Shown piece by piece: positions 30,181 through 39,900 of a stretch of 64,000 bases of DNA (the stretch's first letter is position 1; every line of letters begins with the position of its first letter). The stretch is taken from contig NZ_JAFBDU010000014.1 of NCBI RefSeq assembly GCF_016908395.1, forward strand, positions 1 to 64,000, written 5' to 3'. The position numbers and the translations under genes are program-made. This stretch comes from Metabacillus crassostreae. Its GTDB lineage: Bacteria; Bacillota; Bacilli; Bacillales; Bacillaceae. The notes beneath the pieces are model-generated. The model saw only the letters and a program-made list of their open reading frames with translations. It was not told the DNA's origin and did no database searches.

Positions 30181-30225
30181 AGCGGAAGTGGCTCGTTTAG
30201 CCCCAACAAGCATAAGACGAAAAGA
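30181..30225. repeat. Intergenic hairpin repeat, truncated second copy
   Basis: Repeats the left arm of the preceding element (AGCGGAAGTGGCTCG, then AGCCCC, then ACAAGCATAAGACGA) 3 bp after its end. The right arm is missing. The adjoining bases to 30290 show nothing further. Confidence 0.65.
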
Positions 30226-30293
30226 AAGAAAATTGTCCATAAACGGAGAAAGGTCAGCTATTGAGTTAAGCTTAAGAATAAAAAAATGAACAA

Positions 30294-30328
30294 TAAAAAA
30301 ACTAGCTGCATTTGCAACTAGTTTTTTT
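30294..30328 (-). terminator. tRNA operon terminator
   Basis: AACTAG stem with additional TTGCA/TGCA pairing inside and seven T on the minus strand, 4 nt after tRNA-Glu. Confidence 0.85.
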
Positions 30329-30331
30329 ATA

Positions 30332-30403
30332 TGACCCGTACGGGATTCGAACCCGTGTTACCGCCGTGAAAGGGCGGTGTCTTAACCGCTTGACCAACGG
30401 GCC
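30332..30403 (-). tRNA. tRNA-Glu (anticodon TTC)
   Basis: 72 nt cloverleaf: acceptor GGCCCGT with ACGGGTC plus discriminator A, D arm GTCAAGCGGTTAAGAC, anticodon arm CCGCCCTTTCACGGCGG with TTC, and T arm ACACGGGTTCGAATCCCGT. CCA is not encoded. It is 17 bp from tRNA-Met, one transcript, at the same site as the B. subtilis Met-Glu tRNA pair. Confidence 0.97.
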
Positions 30404-30420
30404 TCATATTTAATTTGTTA

Positions 30421-30497
30421 TGGTAGCGGCGGAGGGAGTCGAACCCACGACCTCACGGGTATGAACCGTACGCTCTAGCCAGCTGAGCTACACCGCC
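30421..30497 (-). tRNA. tRNA-Met (anticodon CAT), elongator
   Basis: 77 nt including the encoded 3' CCA. Starts GGCGGTGTAGCTCAGC, anticodon loop GTTCATACC, T arm GTGGGTTCGACTCCC. It begins with a paired G-C acceptor and lacks the initiator-type start CGCGGGG, so it is the elongator. The same place in B. subtilis holds an elongator tRNA-Met. Confidence 0.95.
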
Positions 30498-30539
30498 ATA
30501 ATGGAAGATCATTTTCTTCAATTCTAAGGCACAAGAAAT

Positions 30540-30568
30540 ATAATACAATCGATAGAGTAATTCGTCAA
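30540..30568 (-). promoter_or_regulatory. tRNA operon promoter
   Basis: Minus-strand TTGACG (30563-30568), 17-bp spacer, TATTAT (30540-30545), ending about 43 bp before tRNA-Met. Confidence 0.85.
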
Positions 30569-30696
30569 TAGAAATTTTTAAAATATATCTGACCTAAAGG
30601 AATATGCTCTAAAACATTTTGATCTTATCTGGATGCAGGTCATTGAATTCACTGAAATAGCTTATATACATTTTTATTTAATGCAGAAACGAACAC

Positions 30697-30732
30697 AAAA
30701 AAGGAAAACATCGTGAAATGATGTTTTCCTTT
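30697..30732 (-). terminator. yabR terminator
   Basis: Perfect 12-bp stem AAGGAAAACATC with its complement, 7-nt loop, and a six-T tail on the minus strand. Confidence 0.9.
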
Positions 30733-30759
30733 ACGCAAAATGTATATAAAAGCAGCAAG

Positions 30760-31242
30760 CTATCCTCTTTTAGCTCCGCGACCTCCGCGTTTTGATTCAG
30801 TATTACGCTTCAATGAAGATAAACGATCTTCACTGTCTTTTAAGAAACGACTCATCTTTTGTTCAAAGTTTTCTTTATTATTGCTACGGAAATCATTTCC
30901 TCTTGGTCTTGGACGATCTGAACCACCTCTAGGGCGATCTGTATTTCTTGGACGATCTGTGCTTCTCGGACGATCTGGTCGTTCTGGACGTTCCGGGCGC
31001 TCTGGACGATCAATGGCTTTTTTAATTGATAAGCCAATTTTACCGTCGTTTTCTACATTAATTACTTTAACTGTAACTTCATCTCCGACTTTTAAGTGAT
31101 CATTAATATCCTTCACATAATTATCGGCAACTTCACTGATGTGTACGAGACCTGTAGAACCTCCTGGAAGTTCAACAAATGCTCCAAAATTTGTAATGCC
31201 CGTCACCTTACCCTGTAACTTGCTGCCAACTTCTATCGACAT
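30760..31242 (-). CDS. yabR: S1 RNA-binding domain protein
   Basis: 160 residues. N-terminal S1 domain (residues 1-75: GSKLQGKVTGITNFGAFVEL, GLVHISEV, KVINVENDGKIGLSIKK) is of the polynucleotide phosphorylase/general stress protein 13 type and probably binds RNA or ribosomes. It is followed by an Arg/Pro/Asp-rich low-complexity stretch (about 78-112) and a basic C-terminal helix (KMSRFLKDSEDRLSSLKR). The B. subtilis protein is about 128 residues; the repeat stretch is longer here. Monocistronic by its terminator. Function unknown. Confidence 0.9.
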   Translation of the reverse strand: MSIEVGSKLQGKVTGITNFGAFVELPGGSTGLVHISEVADNYVKDINDHLKVGDEVTVKVINVENDGKIGLSIKKAIDRPERPERPERPDRPRSTDRPRNTDRPRGGSDRPRPRGNDFRSNNKENFEQKMSRFLKDSEDRLSSLKRNTESKRGGRGAKRG

Positions 31243-31332
31243 AAAAATAATGCTCCTCCTTAAACAGATAAAAAATCATTCATATCCTTTATATCATATT
31301 ATACATAAATAAAAAATCGAGTGTCAACAAGG

Positions 31333-31701
31333 CTACTCTTTTATATTAAAGATGATTTCGTTATCATCAGATAAAAAGTAGTCTCTTCTTGCAATTTTTG
31401 CTATATACTCATCATCATTAAGCTTAACGATTTCTTCTCTCAAAATCTTTTCTTCTTTTTGAAGAGTACTCAACTCTTCACTAAGCTTTTGCTGCTTTTC
31501 TACCTTTTCATTAATAGCATTTGACTGACTTAAAATGGTGGTAAGCATAATAGCAGAAGAGATAATCGCTAAGATCCCGAACATGACAAGCCTTCTAAAT
31601 AAGCCTCTTTTCCGTCTTTTAGATATTTGTTGCTGCCGTTCCTGCTGCATCATATACTGTGATTGTAGCTCTGTAATTTTCTTCGATCTTTCGAGACTCA
31701 T
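31333..31701 (-). CDS. divIC: Cell division protein DivIC (FtsB-type)
   Basis: 122-residue bitopic division protein: basic cytoplasmic N-terminus (SKRRKRGLFRR), one membrane helix (LVMFGILAIISSAIMLTTIL), then an extracellular coiled coil (AINEKVEKQQKLSEELSTLQ to VKLNDDEYIAKIARRDYF). Acts with FtsL and DivIB in the septum. The frame is open to 31740, inside yabQ, but AGGAGG lies 6 nt before the ATG at 31701. Downstream of yabQ in the same run. Confidence 0.93.
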   Translation of the reverse strand: MSLERSKKITELQSQYMMQQERQQQISKRRKRGLFRRLVMFGILAIISSAIMLTTILSQSNAINEKVEKQQKLSEELSTLQKEEKILREEIVKLNDDEYIAKIARRDYFLSDDNEIIFNIKE

Positions 31702-31712
31702 ATATTTCCTCC

Positions 31713-32348
31713 TTACCTCTTCTTTATCCGTTGCCACCATAAATTTATCGTATTAGTTATATTCTTTACCTTTTTGTTAATTCCTGCTAATTTATTTATA
31801 TTCTTTATGATATAGTTCCGAATACCACTTGGTACAATCTTCCATGAAACTCTTAAAATTAGCCATACTGGCGCTAATATTATTTTAACGAAAGAATATA
31901 GGATTTGGAAAGCCCATTTTGTTAAACTCCAAAGAAATTTTAAGATTCCTAATAAAATTGTGATTGTTACCTGAAATAACAACACAATTGGTTTTATAAT
32001 GATTGCTTGGCCAATATTGATTACAAGACTATAAATACTAATGCTTGTCTGAATTAATCGATCAAGAATACGCAAATAGATCGTCTTTAAAAGACTTTGA
32101 TATGCAGCATATCCACATAACACTGCTAGAAAAATATAAACTCGCAGTTCACCTTCATTTACAAGCAATAATAAATAAAACAGGATCAAGCCTTGCACAA
32201 TCCAAAACAGAAAGTCATTGATAAATACAACCCACCTAGCTCTTAATGGCCGCTTTAAAAAGCGGCCATATGTATCTAGAGCTGCACCAACCCAACTTCC
32301 CATTCCAAACATTGCAAGCATTGTATAAAACTGCGTTGTTAAACTCAT
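31713..32348 (-). CDS. yabQ: Spore cortex biosynthesis protein YabQ
   Basis: 211-residue membrane protein with about five hydrophobic segments, beginning MSLTTQFYTMLAMFGMGSWVGAA and ending in a basic tail. In B. subtilis it is made in the mother cell under SigE, sits in the outer spore membrane and is needed for the cortex. It overlaps the yabP stop by 4 nt, so the two are translationally coupled. No enzyme motifs are visible. Confidence 0.92.
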   Translation of the reverse strand: MSLTTQFYTMLAMFGMGSWVGAALDTYGRFLKRPLRARWVVFINDFLFWIVQGLILFYLLLLVNEGELRVYIFLAVLCGYAAYQSLLKTIYLRILDRLIQTSISIYSLVINIGQAIIIKPIVLLFQVTITILLGILKFLWSLTKWAFQILYSFVKIILAPVWLILRVSWKIVPSGIRNYIIKNINKLAGINKKVKNITNTINLWWQRIKKR

Positions 32349-32656
32349 TTAAATAACTTGCTAAAGAGTCCTTTAGCTTTCTCCGCATGCTGCTCATCTA
32401 AATAGATAAGATCAAAGATCCTGCTACCTTTAATCGAAACAATCCCTTTATCAACATCTAAATTCTTCATTTGCAAGTTTTGACCTCTAATAGCTAACGC
32501 ACCCATTACAGTGTCTAATAAAAATTCTTCATTATCAAAGCTCTCAACTTGCTTTACACCTGTAATTTCCAATAATTTTCTGCCCCTCATAATCACATCA
32601 TGCTCTTGAACTGTGCCTTTATGAACAGTCGAATTATTATCATAGTATTGATTCAT
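32345..32656 (-). CDS. yabP: Sporulation protein YabP
   Basis: 103 residues, YabP/YqfC family: HDVIMRGRKLLEITGVKQVESFDNEEF and AIRGQNLQMKNLDVDKGIVSIKG. Soluble, small beta-rich protein expressed in the mother cell in B. subtilis and needed for normal cortex formation together with YabQ. Starts the yabP-yabQ pair; the 110-bp gap upstream should hold its promoter, but I could not fix a SigE site with confidence. Confidence 0.92.
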   Translation of the reverse strand: MNQYYDNNSTVHKGTVQEHDVIMRGRKLLEITGVKQVESFDNEEFLLDTVMGALAIRGQNLQMKNLDVDKGIVSIKGSRIFDLIYLDEQHAEKAKGLFSKLFK

Positions 32657-32766
32657 GTTCTACCCCCGCATTCTTATAAAGGATTTTCTTTTATATCTTT
32701 ATGTTCAAAGAATACGGTTTAGAACAAGCCTAGATGAAAACCCAGAATCGTTTCTTCCTTAAAGGG

Positions 32767-33030
32767 TCACTCCTCATTAAGTCTCTCTTCTTTAAGAATT
32801 TTATATAGATTTGTTGCTTCTTCTTTTCTTGTTATTTCTTTTAAATCCTCAATTTTTACTGTAACTAATTTCTGACCAAAGCGAATTAAAAGCTCATCAC
32901 CAATTTTCACATTTGAGCTTGCTTTCCCAGGGATACCGTTAATACTAATCCTACCTTGATCTGCTATTTCTTTAGCTAACGTTCTTCTTTTGATAATTCT
33001 TGACACCTTTAAAAATTTATCTAATCTCAT
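32767..33030 (-). CDS. rqcP: S4-domain ribosome quality control factor RqcP
   Basis: 87 residues, an S4 RNA-binding domain (MRLDKFLKVSRIIKRRTLAKEIADQGRISING, residues 1-32) followed by a short helical tail. In B. subtilis the protein (YabO/RqcP) helps RqcH add alanine tails to nascent chains on stalled 50S subunits. It starts 2 nt after yabN ends, so it belongs to the yabM-yabN transcript. Confidence 0.93.
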   Translation of the reverse strand: MRLDKFLKVSRIIKRRTLAKEIADQGRISINGIPGKASSNVKIGDELLIRFGQKLVTVKIEDLKEITRKEEATNLYKILKEERLNEE

Positions 33031-33032
33031 CT

Positions 33033-34502
33033 TCAGCCCTCTTTTTCTAGTTTCTTCGCTTCATTCCAATATGTATCCATTTCTTCTAAAGACATATTCT
33101 GAAGCTCCTTTTTATTTTCCTTTGCTTTTCTTTCTATAAAATGAAATCGATCATAAAATTTTGTAATTGTAGAAGTTAATGCTTCTTCTGGTTCTATTTT
33201 ATAATGTCTACCCACGTTGACTAGTGCAAAAAGTAAATCCCCATATTCCTTAATTAATAAAGGATTATCTCCTTTTTTTGAAAACTCTTCTTCAAGCTCA
33301 GAGATTTCCTCTTTCACCTTTAACCAGGCTCCATCAATTGTAGGCCAATCAAAACCTACTTTTGCTGCTTTCTTTTGTAGATGATAAGCCTTTGATAAAG
33401 CAGGTAACGTCTTCGCTACAGAATCAAGAATAGATTGTTCATTTTCAGTTCCCTTTTCTGCCCTTTTAATTTCGTCCCAATTTACTAATACCTCTTCTGT
33501 ATCAGAAACAATTGTCTCACCAAATACATGAGGATGTCTTCGAATCATCTTTTCATTTATCCCTTTAATCACATCATCCATAGAAAACATACCATCATCT
33601 TCACCAATTTGTGCATGAAGAACTACCTGTAAAAGCACATCTCCGAGCTCCTCAATGATATGATCAATATCATCCTTTTCAATTGCTTCTAATAATTCAT
33701 AGCATTCTTCTATTAGATATTTTTTTAAAGAAGTATGTGTTTGTTCTTTATCCCATGGACAGCCATTCGGACCTCGTAATTCTGCGACAACCTGTCTAAA
33801 TGAATTGAATTGATGGTTTAGTAATGTATCATCCTTTACTGGAGGAATATATACACTTGTTAAATTATTTACTGTTGTTTCGCGATCTAATTCAAATAAC
33901 TCAACTTCCTTTAAGATTTGCGCGTTACTTCCAGCAGCTGTAACAATGACAACCTTATAATCATCAGGCAATTGTTCCATTAATGTTAGCTTAACATCAG
34001 AAGCAATCATTTGGTCATACACCTGTGTGATAACGACATGCCCCTTTAGCTGAAGTTTAGCACTTTCTAACCCAATGGCATCTACAAGCTGAAAACCTTC
34101 AATGGGGTCCACCTCAAGCGCCTGAAAAGTTGCGTCAAGGAAGCTTTGTCCACCTTCAAGTGAAATTGTAAAACCATTCTGTCTACCTTCTGTTAATAAA
34201 ATTTGTACTGTTTTTTCAGCAACCAGTGGATGTCCAGGAACAGCATACACAATATCTTCATTCTCTGCTTTTTCTAAAAGAACATTTACAATCGTTGTAT
34301 AAACAGAATCAAAGTCATCATTTTGTTCATATATAGAATCAAATGATTCAAATGTTAATTCATTTGTTAATTCCTCAATAACTGGGTGTTCTTTTGTACG
34401 TAAATATAACGCTTCTGCTTTAGTTAGCAATTGATAAACACCAAAAGGTAACTGATTTAAATCTCCAGCTCCTAAGCCAACAATTGTTATTTTCTTAGCC
34501 AT
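33033..34502 (-). CDS. yabN: Fused tetrapyrrole methylase-like / MazG nucleotide pyrophosphohydrolase
   Basis: 489 residues. The N-terminal half (1-220) is a SAM-dependent tetrapyrrole methylase-like fold (ITIVGLGAGDLNQLPFG, AVPGHPLVAEKTVQ). The C-terminal half is MazG with LRGPNGCPWDKEQTHTSL, EECYELLEAI and ELGDVLLQVVLHA (EExxE and ExxD metal ligands), then a second MazG-like repeat. It hydrolyses nucleoside triphosphates, probably damaged ones. The role of the methylase half is unknown. Between yabM and rqcP as in B. subtilis. Confidence 0.93.
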   Translation of the reverse strand: MAKKITIVGLGAGDLNQLPFGVYQLLTKAEALYLRTKEHPVIEELTNELTFESFDSIYEQNDDFDSVYTTIVNVLLEKAENEDIVYAVPGHPLVAEKTVQILLTEGRQNGFTISLEGGQSFLDATFQALEVDPIEGFQLVDAIGLESAKLQLKGHVVITQVYDQMIASDVKLTLMEQLPDDYKVVIVTAAGSNAQILKEVELFELDRETTVNNLTSVYIPPVKDDTLLNHQFNSFRQVVAELRGPNGCPWDKEQTHTSLKKYLIEECYELLEAIEKDDIDHIIEELGDVLLQVVLHAQIGEDDGMFSMDDVIKGINEKMIRRHPHVFGETIVSDTEEVLVNWDEIKRAEKGTENEQSILDSVAKTLPALSKAYHLQKKAAKVGFDWPTIDGAWLKVKEEISELEEEFSKKGDNPLLIKEYGDLLFALVNVGRHYKIEPEEALTSTITKFYDRFHFIERKAKENKKELQNMSLEEMDTYWNEAKKLEKEG

Positions 34503-34511
34503 TTATGTACC

Positions 34512-36098
34512 TCATTTCAATTTTATCTCTTTATTCATAATAGGGATATTCAAAAGTTCTCTATCCGTAAAAATACGAAGCTTCAGAATCATTAATCCAT
34601 AAATGCCTCCACCAATAACTACACCTACAAGCGCAACTAAGCTAGCAAATAACCTATTTTCCAAGCTCATATATCCTTCAACGATATGTAATAATGCTGA
34701 TAAACTTAAAAACATGATCAGTAATGCAAAAGTTACTTTCATCAACATTTTAACTGATTGAAAATGATAGCTCTTTCTAAGCATATAAATATATGTCAGG
34801 AATACAACAATACCGTAGGATATTACTGTTGAGAATGCTGCACCGATTACATTAAATTCTGGGACCAACCATTGATTTGCTATATATTTTATTCCCACTC
34901 CAATCAAAACAGAAACAACAGGGAAAAACGTGTAGCCAAGCCCTTGTAAAATAGCGAACTGTGTTAGTGCAAGTGATGTAAAAAGTACTGAAAAGCTAAG
35001 AACTATTAAAACATTTGTTCCATAACTGTTTGTAAAAAGCATGATATTTATTGGCTTCATGATCGCCATCAAACCAATAGCTGCACCACCAGCAATAACG
35101 ATACATAACTTTAATGATAGCTCTATCTGTTCTTGAATAAACTGTCTGTTTTTCTTCATCTTTGCCTGAGCAAGTACAGGAACAAGAGACAAAGCTAAAG
35201 AAGTTGCTACTACTGTACCTAATTGAATAAGCGGCTGACCTCTGTCATAAATTCCCTTTGTCTGTTTTGCTAAAGTTTCATCCATTCCATTATGAATGAG
35301 TAAAGAATATAAATTGAGTGCATCTATTAACTGAATGAAAATTAATAATAAGCTGCTAATCCCAATTGTCACGCTATACTTCGCTAAAGATTCTAAGATA
35401 TCCATTGTTTTAATCGGAGCAGATAGATTCCACTTTATCATATAATCTGCTCGTTTCCTTTGAGAGTAAAGGATTAGAAAAACAAAAGCCACTACACTAC
35501 CAATTATTGACGAAAGAAGAGCACCAATACCTATCTCATATAAATCAAAGCCCATACGCAGCATCAAAAAAGAACTGACCAAAATTAGTGTAACCCTTAT
35601 TCCTTGTTCAATTACTTGTGATAAAGCTGTTGGGTTCATATTTTGCTCTGATTGAAAATATCCTCTTATGATGGATATAAAAGGTATCATTAAAAAAGAA
35701 AAAGCTGTTACTTTTATGAGCGGTGATAATTGGCTGTCCCCCATATAACCCGAAATTACAGAGGAAAATTCAAATAAAGGTAAGAATAATAATAAACCAA
35801 CAGCAAGTAAATATAGCAAGGAAACTGTCATAATTTTAGAGCGGATTTTATGAGACCGTTCATATCCATGGTCTAGCATAACCTTTGAAATGATCACAGG
35901 AAAACCTGATGTAGCTAAAATGACACTCATTCCATAGAACGGATAAATCTGTTGATATATGTAAAAACCTATATCCCCTACAATATTTTGATAAGGAACA
36001 CGGTATGCTGCACTTAATATTTTTATAAGTAATCCTGCTATCGTTAAGATAATTGCTCCTTGTATGACAGAACCACCATTATTTTTCTGGACGTTCAT
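34512..36098 (-). CDS. yabM: MOP-superfamily polysaccharide/lipid flippase, SpoVB-like
   Basis: 528-residue membrane protein with about 14 hydrophobic segments, of the MurJ/SpoVB/YtgP type (SAAYRVPYQNIVGDIGFYIYQQIYPFYG near the N-terminus). Such proteins flip lipid-linked sugar precursors. In B. subtilis yabM is under SpoVT/SigG-type control near spoVT; the substrate is not established. It precedes yabN by 9 nt. Confidence 0.88.
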   Translation of the reverse strand: MNVQKNNGGSVIQGAIILTIAGLLIKILSAAYRVPYQNIVGDIGFYIYQQIYPFYGMSVILATSGFPVIISKVMLDHGYERSHKIRSKIMTVSLLYLLAVGLLLFLPLFEFSSVISGYMGDSQLSPLIKVTAFSFLMIPFISIIRGYFQSEQNMNPTALSQVIEQGIRVTLILVSSFLMLRMGFDLYEIGIGALLSSIIGSVVAFVFLILYSQRKRADYMIKWNLSAPIKTMDILESLAKYSVTIGISSLLLIFIQLIDALNLYSLLIHNGMDETLAKQTKGIYDRGQPLIQLGTVVATSLALSLVPVLAQAKMKKNRQFIQEQIELSLKLCIVIAGGAAIGLMAIMKPINIMLFTNSYGTNVLIVLSFSVLFTSLALTQFAILQGLGYTFFPVVSVLIGVGIKYIANQWLVPEFNVIGAAFSTVISYGIVVFLTYIYMLRKSYHFQSVKMLMKVTFALLIMFLSLSALLHIVEGYMSLENRLFASLVALVGVVIGGGIYGLMILKLRIFTDRELLNIPIMNKEIKLK

Positions 36099-36192
36099 GC
36101 CCCACTCCTCTCAACATGATCTATCCAAAATTATAGCATATACACTCTATAATTAAGTGCTGAACCTAAACAAGATATTTAGATAACCAAAC

Positions 36193-36222
36193 AAAAGAGG
36201 CAGCATATATGCTGCCCCTTTT
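36193..36222 (-). terminator. spoVT terminator
   Basis: GGCAGCATATATGCTGCC stem with flanking A/T pairing and a T-rich tail on the minus strand, just after the spoVT stop. Confidence 0.85.
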
Positions 36223-36229
36223 ATAAAAC

Positions 36230-36766
36230 TTAATGTTCCATTTGTCTTGCTAGAAATCCTGCAGCTGTTTCTACTGCCTTATGTTCAACTTCACCAATCG
36301 ATTGTTCCTTAGAAAGAATGATAACAGCACCAATTGGATCACCATTAGCTACAATCGGTCCAATCGTATACGATTTAACTTCCTCATCAAAACCTGAAAC
36401 AATTTGCGTTTCTCCAGCATCAGTTTTTAATACAGAGTTTCTTTCCTCCATAACCTGCTCGACAACTTCACCAATGTTTTTATTAAGGTACTCTTTCTTT
36501 GAGCCACCTGAAACAGCAATGAATGTGTCTCTATCACAGATTAAAACCTGATGACCTAGACTGTCGAATAAGGCATCACCATATTCTTTGGAAAAGTCAC
36601 TTAATTCACTAATTGGTGAATATTTTTTCAAAATAACTTCACCATCACGATCCACAAATATCTCTAATGGATCACCTTCTCGTATACGTAGTGTTCTACG
36701 GATTTCCTTTGGGATAACTACTCGACCTAAATCATCAATGCGACGAACTATACCAGTTGCTTTCAT
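36230..36766 (-). CDS. spoVT: Stage V sporulation transcriptional regulator SpoVT
   Basis: 178 residues: N-terminal AbrB-type swapped-hairpin DNA-binding domain (MKATGIVRRIDDLGRVVIPKEIRRTLRI) and a C-terminal GAF domain (about 58-178). It adjusts SigG-dependent genes in the forespore. The frame begins seven codons earlier, but the ATG at 36766 is 9 nt from GAGG and gives the usual family start and length. A SigG-type promoter lies upstream. Confidence 0.96.
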   Translation of the reverse strand: MKATGIVRRIDDLGRVVIPKEIRRTLRIREGDPLEIFVDRDGEVILKKYSPISELSDFSKEYGDALFDSLGHQVLICDRDTFIAVSGGSKKEYLNKNIGEVVEQVMEERNSVLKTDAGETQIVSGFDEEVKSYTIGPIVANGDPIGAVIILSKEQSIGEVEHKAVETAAGFLARQMEH

Positions 36767-36881
36767 CTTACGTTGCCTCACTTTCATCGGATGATAGGAA
36801 AAAAGATGATTGTACCTTCCTGAAGAATGGATTATTTAACAGGAGCTAGTTGTTTATGTAACAATCACCATTTGTTAAATT

Positions 36882-36911
36882 TAGTATCCTTCACTAGTGA
36901 TGTAATATACA
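36882..36911 (-). promoter_or_regulatory. SigG-type promoter of spoVT
   Basis: Minus-strand -35 TGTATA (36906-36911), 17-bp spacer, -10 GATACTA (36882-36888), one base from the forespore consensus CATACTA. spoVT is SigG-dependent in B. subtilis. Confidence 0.6.
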
Positions 36912-36983
36912 TATTGAAAGCGTTTTTTTAATAAAACTCTGAATTTCGTCTGAAGATTACTTACAACAAGGTCTGATTTAAAG

Positions 36984-39900
36984 CTATTTCACTGATATTT
37001 CTTCCTTCTTAACTTCAGCAAGACCATTTAATAATTCTGTAATAATGGTCAACCATTTATCAGTAGTAAGGTTCTTTGTTGCAATTGTAAGCTTTAATCT
37101 GCTTCCTTCCATTCCAAGTCCCACTATACGATTATATTTATTGCTTAAATCAAATAGCTTTTGGCCGTCAATACGATTACTTGCGGCTTCCTCGATAAGG
37201 ATGGAAATAGCCTCTTTATCTTGTTTAATGCTCTCTACTCTTTCTTGAATAGCAAATACTTTTAGTTTGGCAATAGAAAATAAATATCCTACTTCGATTG
37301 GATATTCGCCAAAACGGTCGATCATCTCTTCTTGTAGCTCTTCTAGATCTTGTAAAGATGTTAATGATCTAAAGCGTTTGTACATATCTATTTTTTGACG
37401 TCCATCCATTATATAATCCTGTGGTAAATACGCGTCAACCTGCAGATCAATCTCAACGTCAATAGGCTTTTCCTTAGGAGTTTCTGTTTGTCTTTCTTCA
37501 ATTGCTTCTTTTAACATTTGAGAATAAAGATCAAACCCAACTGAATCAATAAATCCATGCTGTTGAGATCCTAATAAGTTTCCTGCACCTCTTATAGAAA
37601 GATCTCTCATTGCAATTTTAAATCCTGAACCTAATTCAGTGAACTCTTTAATTGCTTGAAGTCTTTTTTCAGCAACCTCTGTAAGCACTTTATCTTTTCG
37701 ATATGTGAAATAAGCATATGCTACTCTATTAGATCTTCCTACGCGACCACGAAGCTGATAAAGCTGTGATAAGCCCATTTTATCTGCATCATTAACGATA
37801 AGCGTATTAACATTAGGAATATCAACACCCGTTTCTATAATCGTCGTACTTACTAATACGTCATATTCACCCTCTAGGAAGCTGAGCATAACAGATTCCA
37901 ATTCATTTTCTGTCATTTTCCCATGTGCATATGTCACTCTAGCATCAGGTATTAGCATTGATATCTCATCTGCTTTTCTTTCTATATCCTCAACTCTGTT
38001 ATATAAAAAGAAAACCTGCCCTCCACGAGCCATTTCCCTTTCAATCGACTCTCTTACTAGTCCTCCGTTATATTCAACAACATAGGTCTGAACAGGAAAA
38101 CGATTTTCTGGTGGTGTTTCTATTACTGACAAGTCTCTTACACCAAGCATTGACATATGTAGAGTTCTTGGGATAGGTGTAGCAGTTAAAGTCAAAACAT
38201 CAACATTTGCCTTTAATTGCTTAATTTTTTCTTTATGTGTAACACCAAATCTCTGTTCCTCATCAATGATTAATAAGCCTAAATCTTTATATTTAATATC
38301 CTTTGATAACAATCGATGTGTACCAATTACCATATCAACTGTTCCATTACTAAGGCCTTTATTTGTTTCATTGATCTCTTTTCGGGTTCTGAACCTACTT
38401 AAAAGACCAATATTTATTGGGTAATCCTGAAATCTCTCTCTTACTGTTTCGAAATGCTGTTGAGCAAGAATTGTTGTTGGTACAAGAAGTGCTACCTGTT
38501 TACCATCAGCAATTGCTTTAAATGCTGCTCTTATTGCAACCTCTGTTTTACCATAACCAACATCTCCACATAATAAGCGATCCATCGGTCGTAGACGTTC
38601 CATATCCTTTTTAATCTCAATGATAGAACGTATTTGATCATCGGTTTCTTGGTATGGAAATGCTAACTCAAACTCTTTTTGCATTTCTCCATCTGGTGAA
38701 AATGCATATCCTTCACTCGCTTCACGTTCTGCATAAAGCTTAATTAAATCATCTGCAATATCTTGAACAGATGATTCAACCTTCTTTTTAACTCTTCGCC
38801 AATCACTGCCACCAAGCTTATAGATCTTAGGCTCTTTACCCTCAGATCCAACATATTTTTGTACTTGATCGATTTGCTCAACTGGCACATAAAGCTGATC
38901 ACTACCATGATATTTAATATTTAAGTAATCTTTATGAATACCATTAATTTCTAAAGTTTCAATTCCAACATACTTACCAATACCATGATTAACATGCACA
39001 ACATAATTTCCTATTTCCAGCTCAGAGTAACTTTTTATTCTCTCTGCATTCGAAAGCTTTTGCCTTCTAACTTGTTTTTTCACTCGCTTCTTGAAGAGCT
39101 CCTCTTCTGTAATAACAGCAAGCTTCTGCATAGGAAGTTCAAATCCGGTTTGCAAATCTCCTTCTATGATTGACACTACACCACTAGCTAACATATCCGC
39201 ATTACTTTGAATAGTAGCTTTGATTTCGTAATCCTCTAAAACTGTTTCTAGCTTCTTAGCTCTTTCTTCATTTACTCCTAGAAATACAACTGCATACTGT
39301 GATTTCTGCCATCTATCTAATTCGGTTTTTAATAAATTCATTTGCCCATGAAAGCTTTGCATTTGTTTACATGATAAATTTAAGATATTTTGCGGGCTAG
39401 TATGTGGAACATGCCTTAAAAATAGTGATAAGTAAATTAAAGGCTGCTTTGAATTTGTCATAACATCAACATAAGAGTGCGATATTTTTACATCTGGAAA
39501 AATCTTACCCTCTTCAAGTAAATGTGTGTACCATTCAGCCTCTTCTCGATCTAATTGTTCATAAGTTTCTTGAATTCTACTTACCTCATCCAAAACAATA
39601 ATAGAATCCTTGGAAACATAGTCTAGTAAACTAGCAGGTTTTTCATGAAACAGCGCTGAAAACTTGAAAATATCTTGAGTAAATTGGTTATTACGTAATC
39701 GTTCAAGATCATATTGAATATTTTCAACTAGTAATTCCTTTTGCTGTTCATTCTTCATTTTCTTAAGACTTTTTGCTAAACCTGCTTCAATCTCTTGGAT
39801 ACTTCTCATTTTCGATTCTTCATTAATAATTGTTTCAACTGCAGGACCAATTGTAATTGCTTTTAACATACTGATTGATCTTTGATCTTCTATATTGAAT

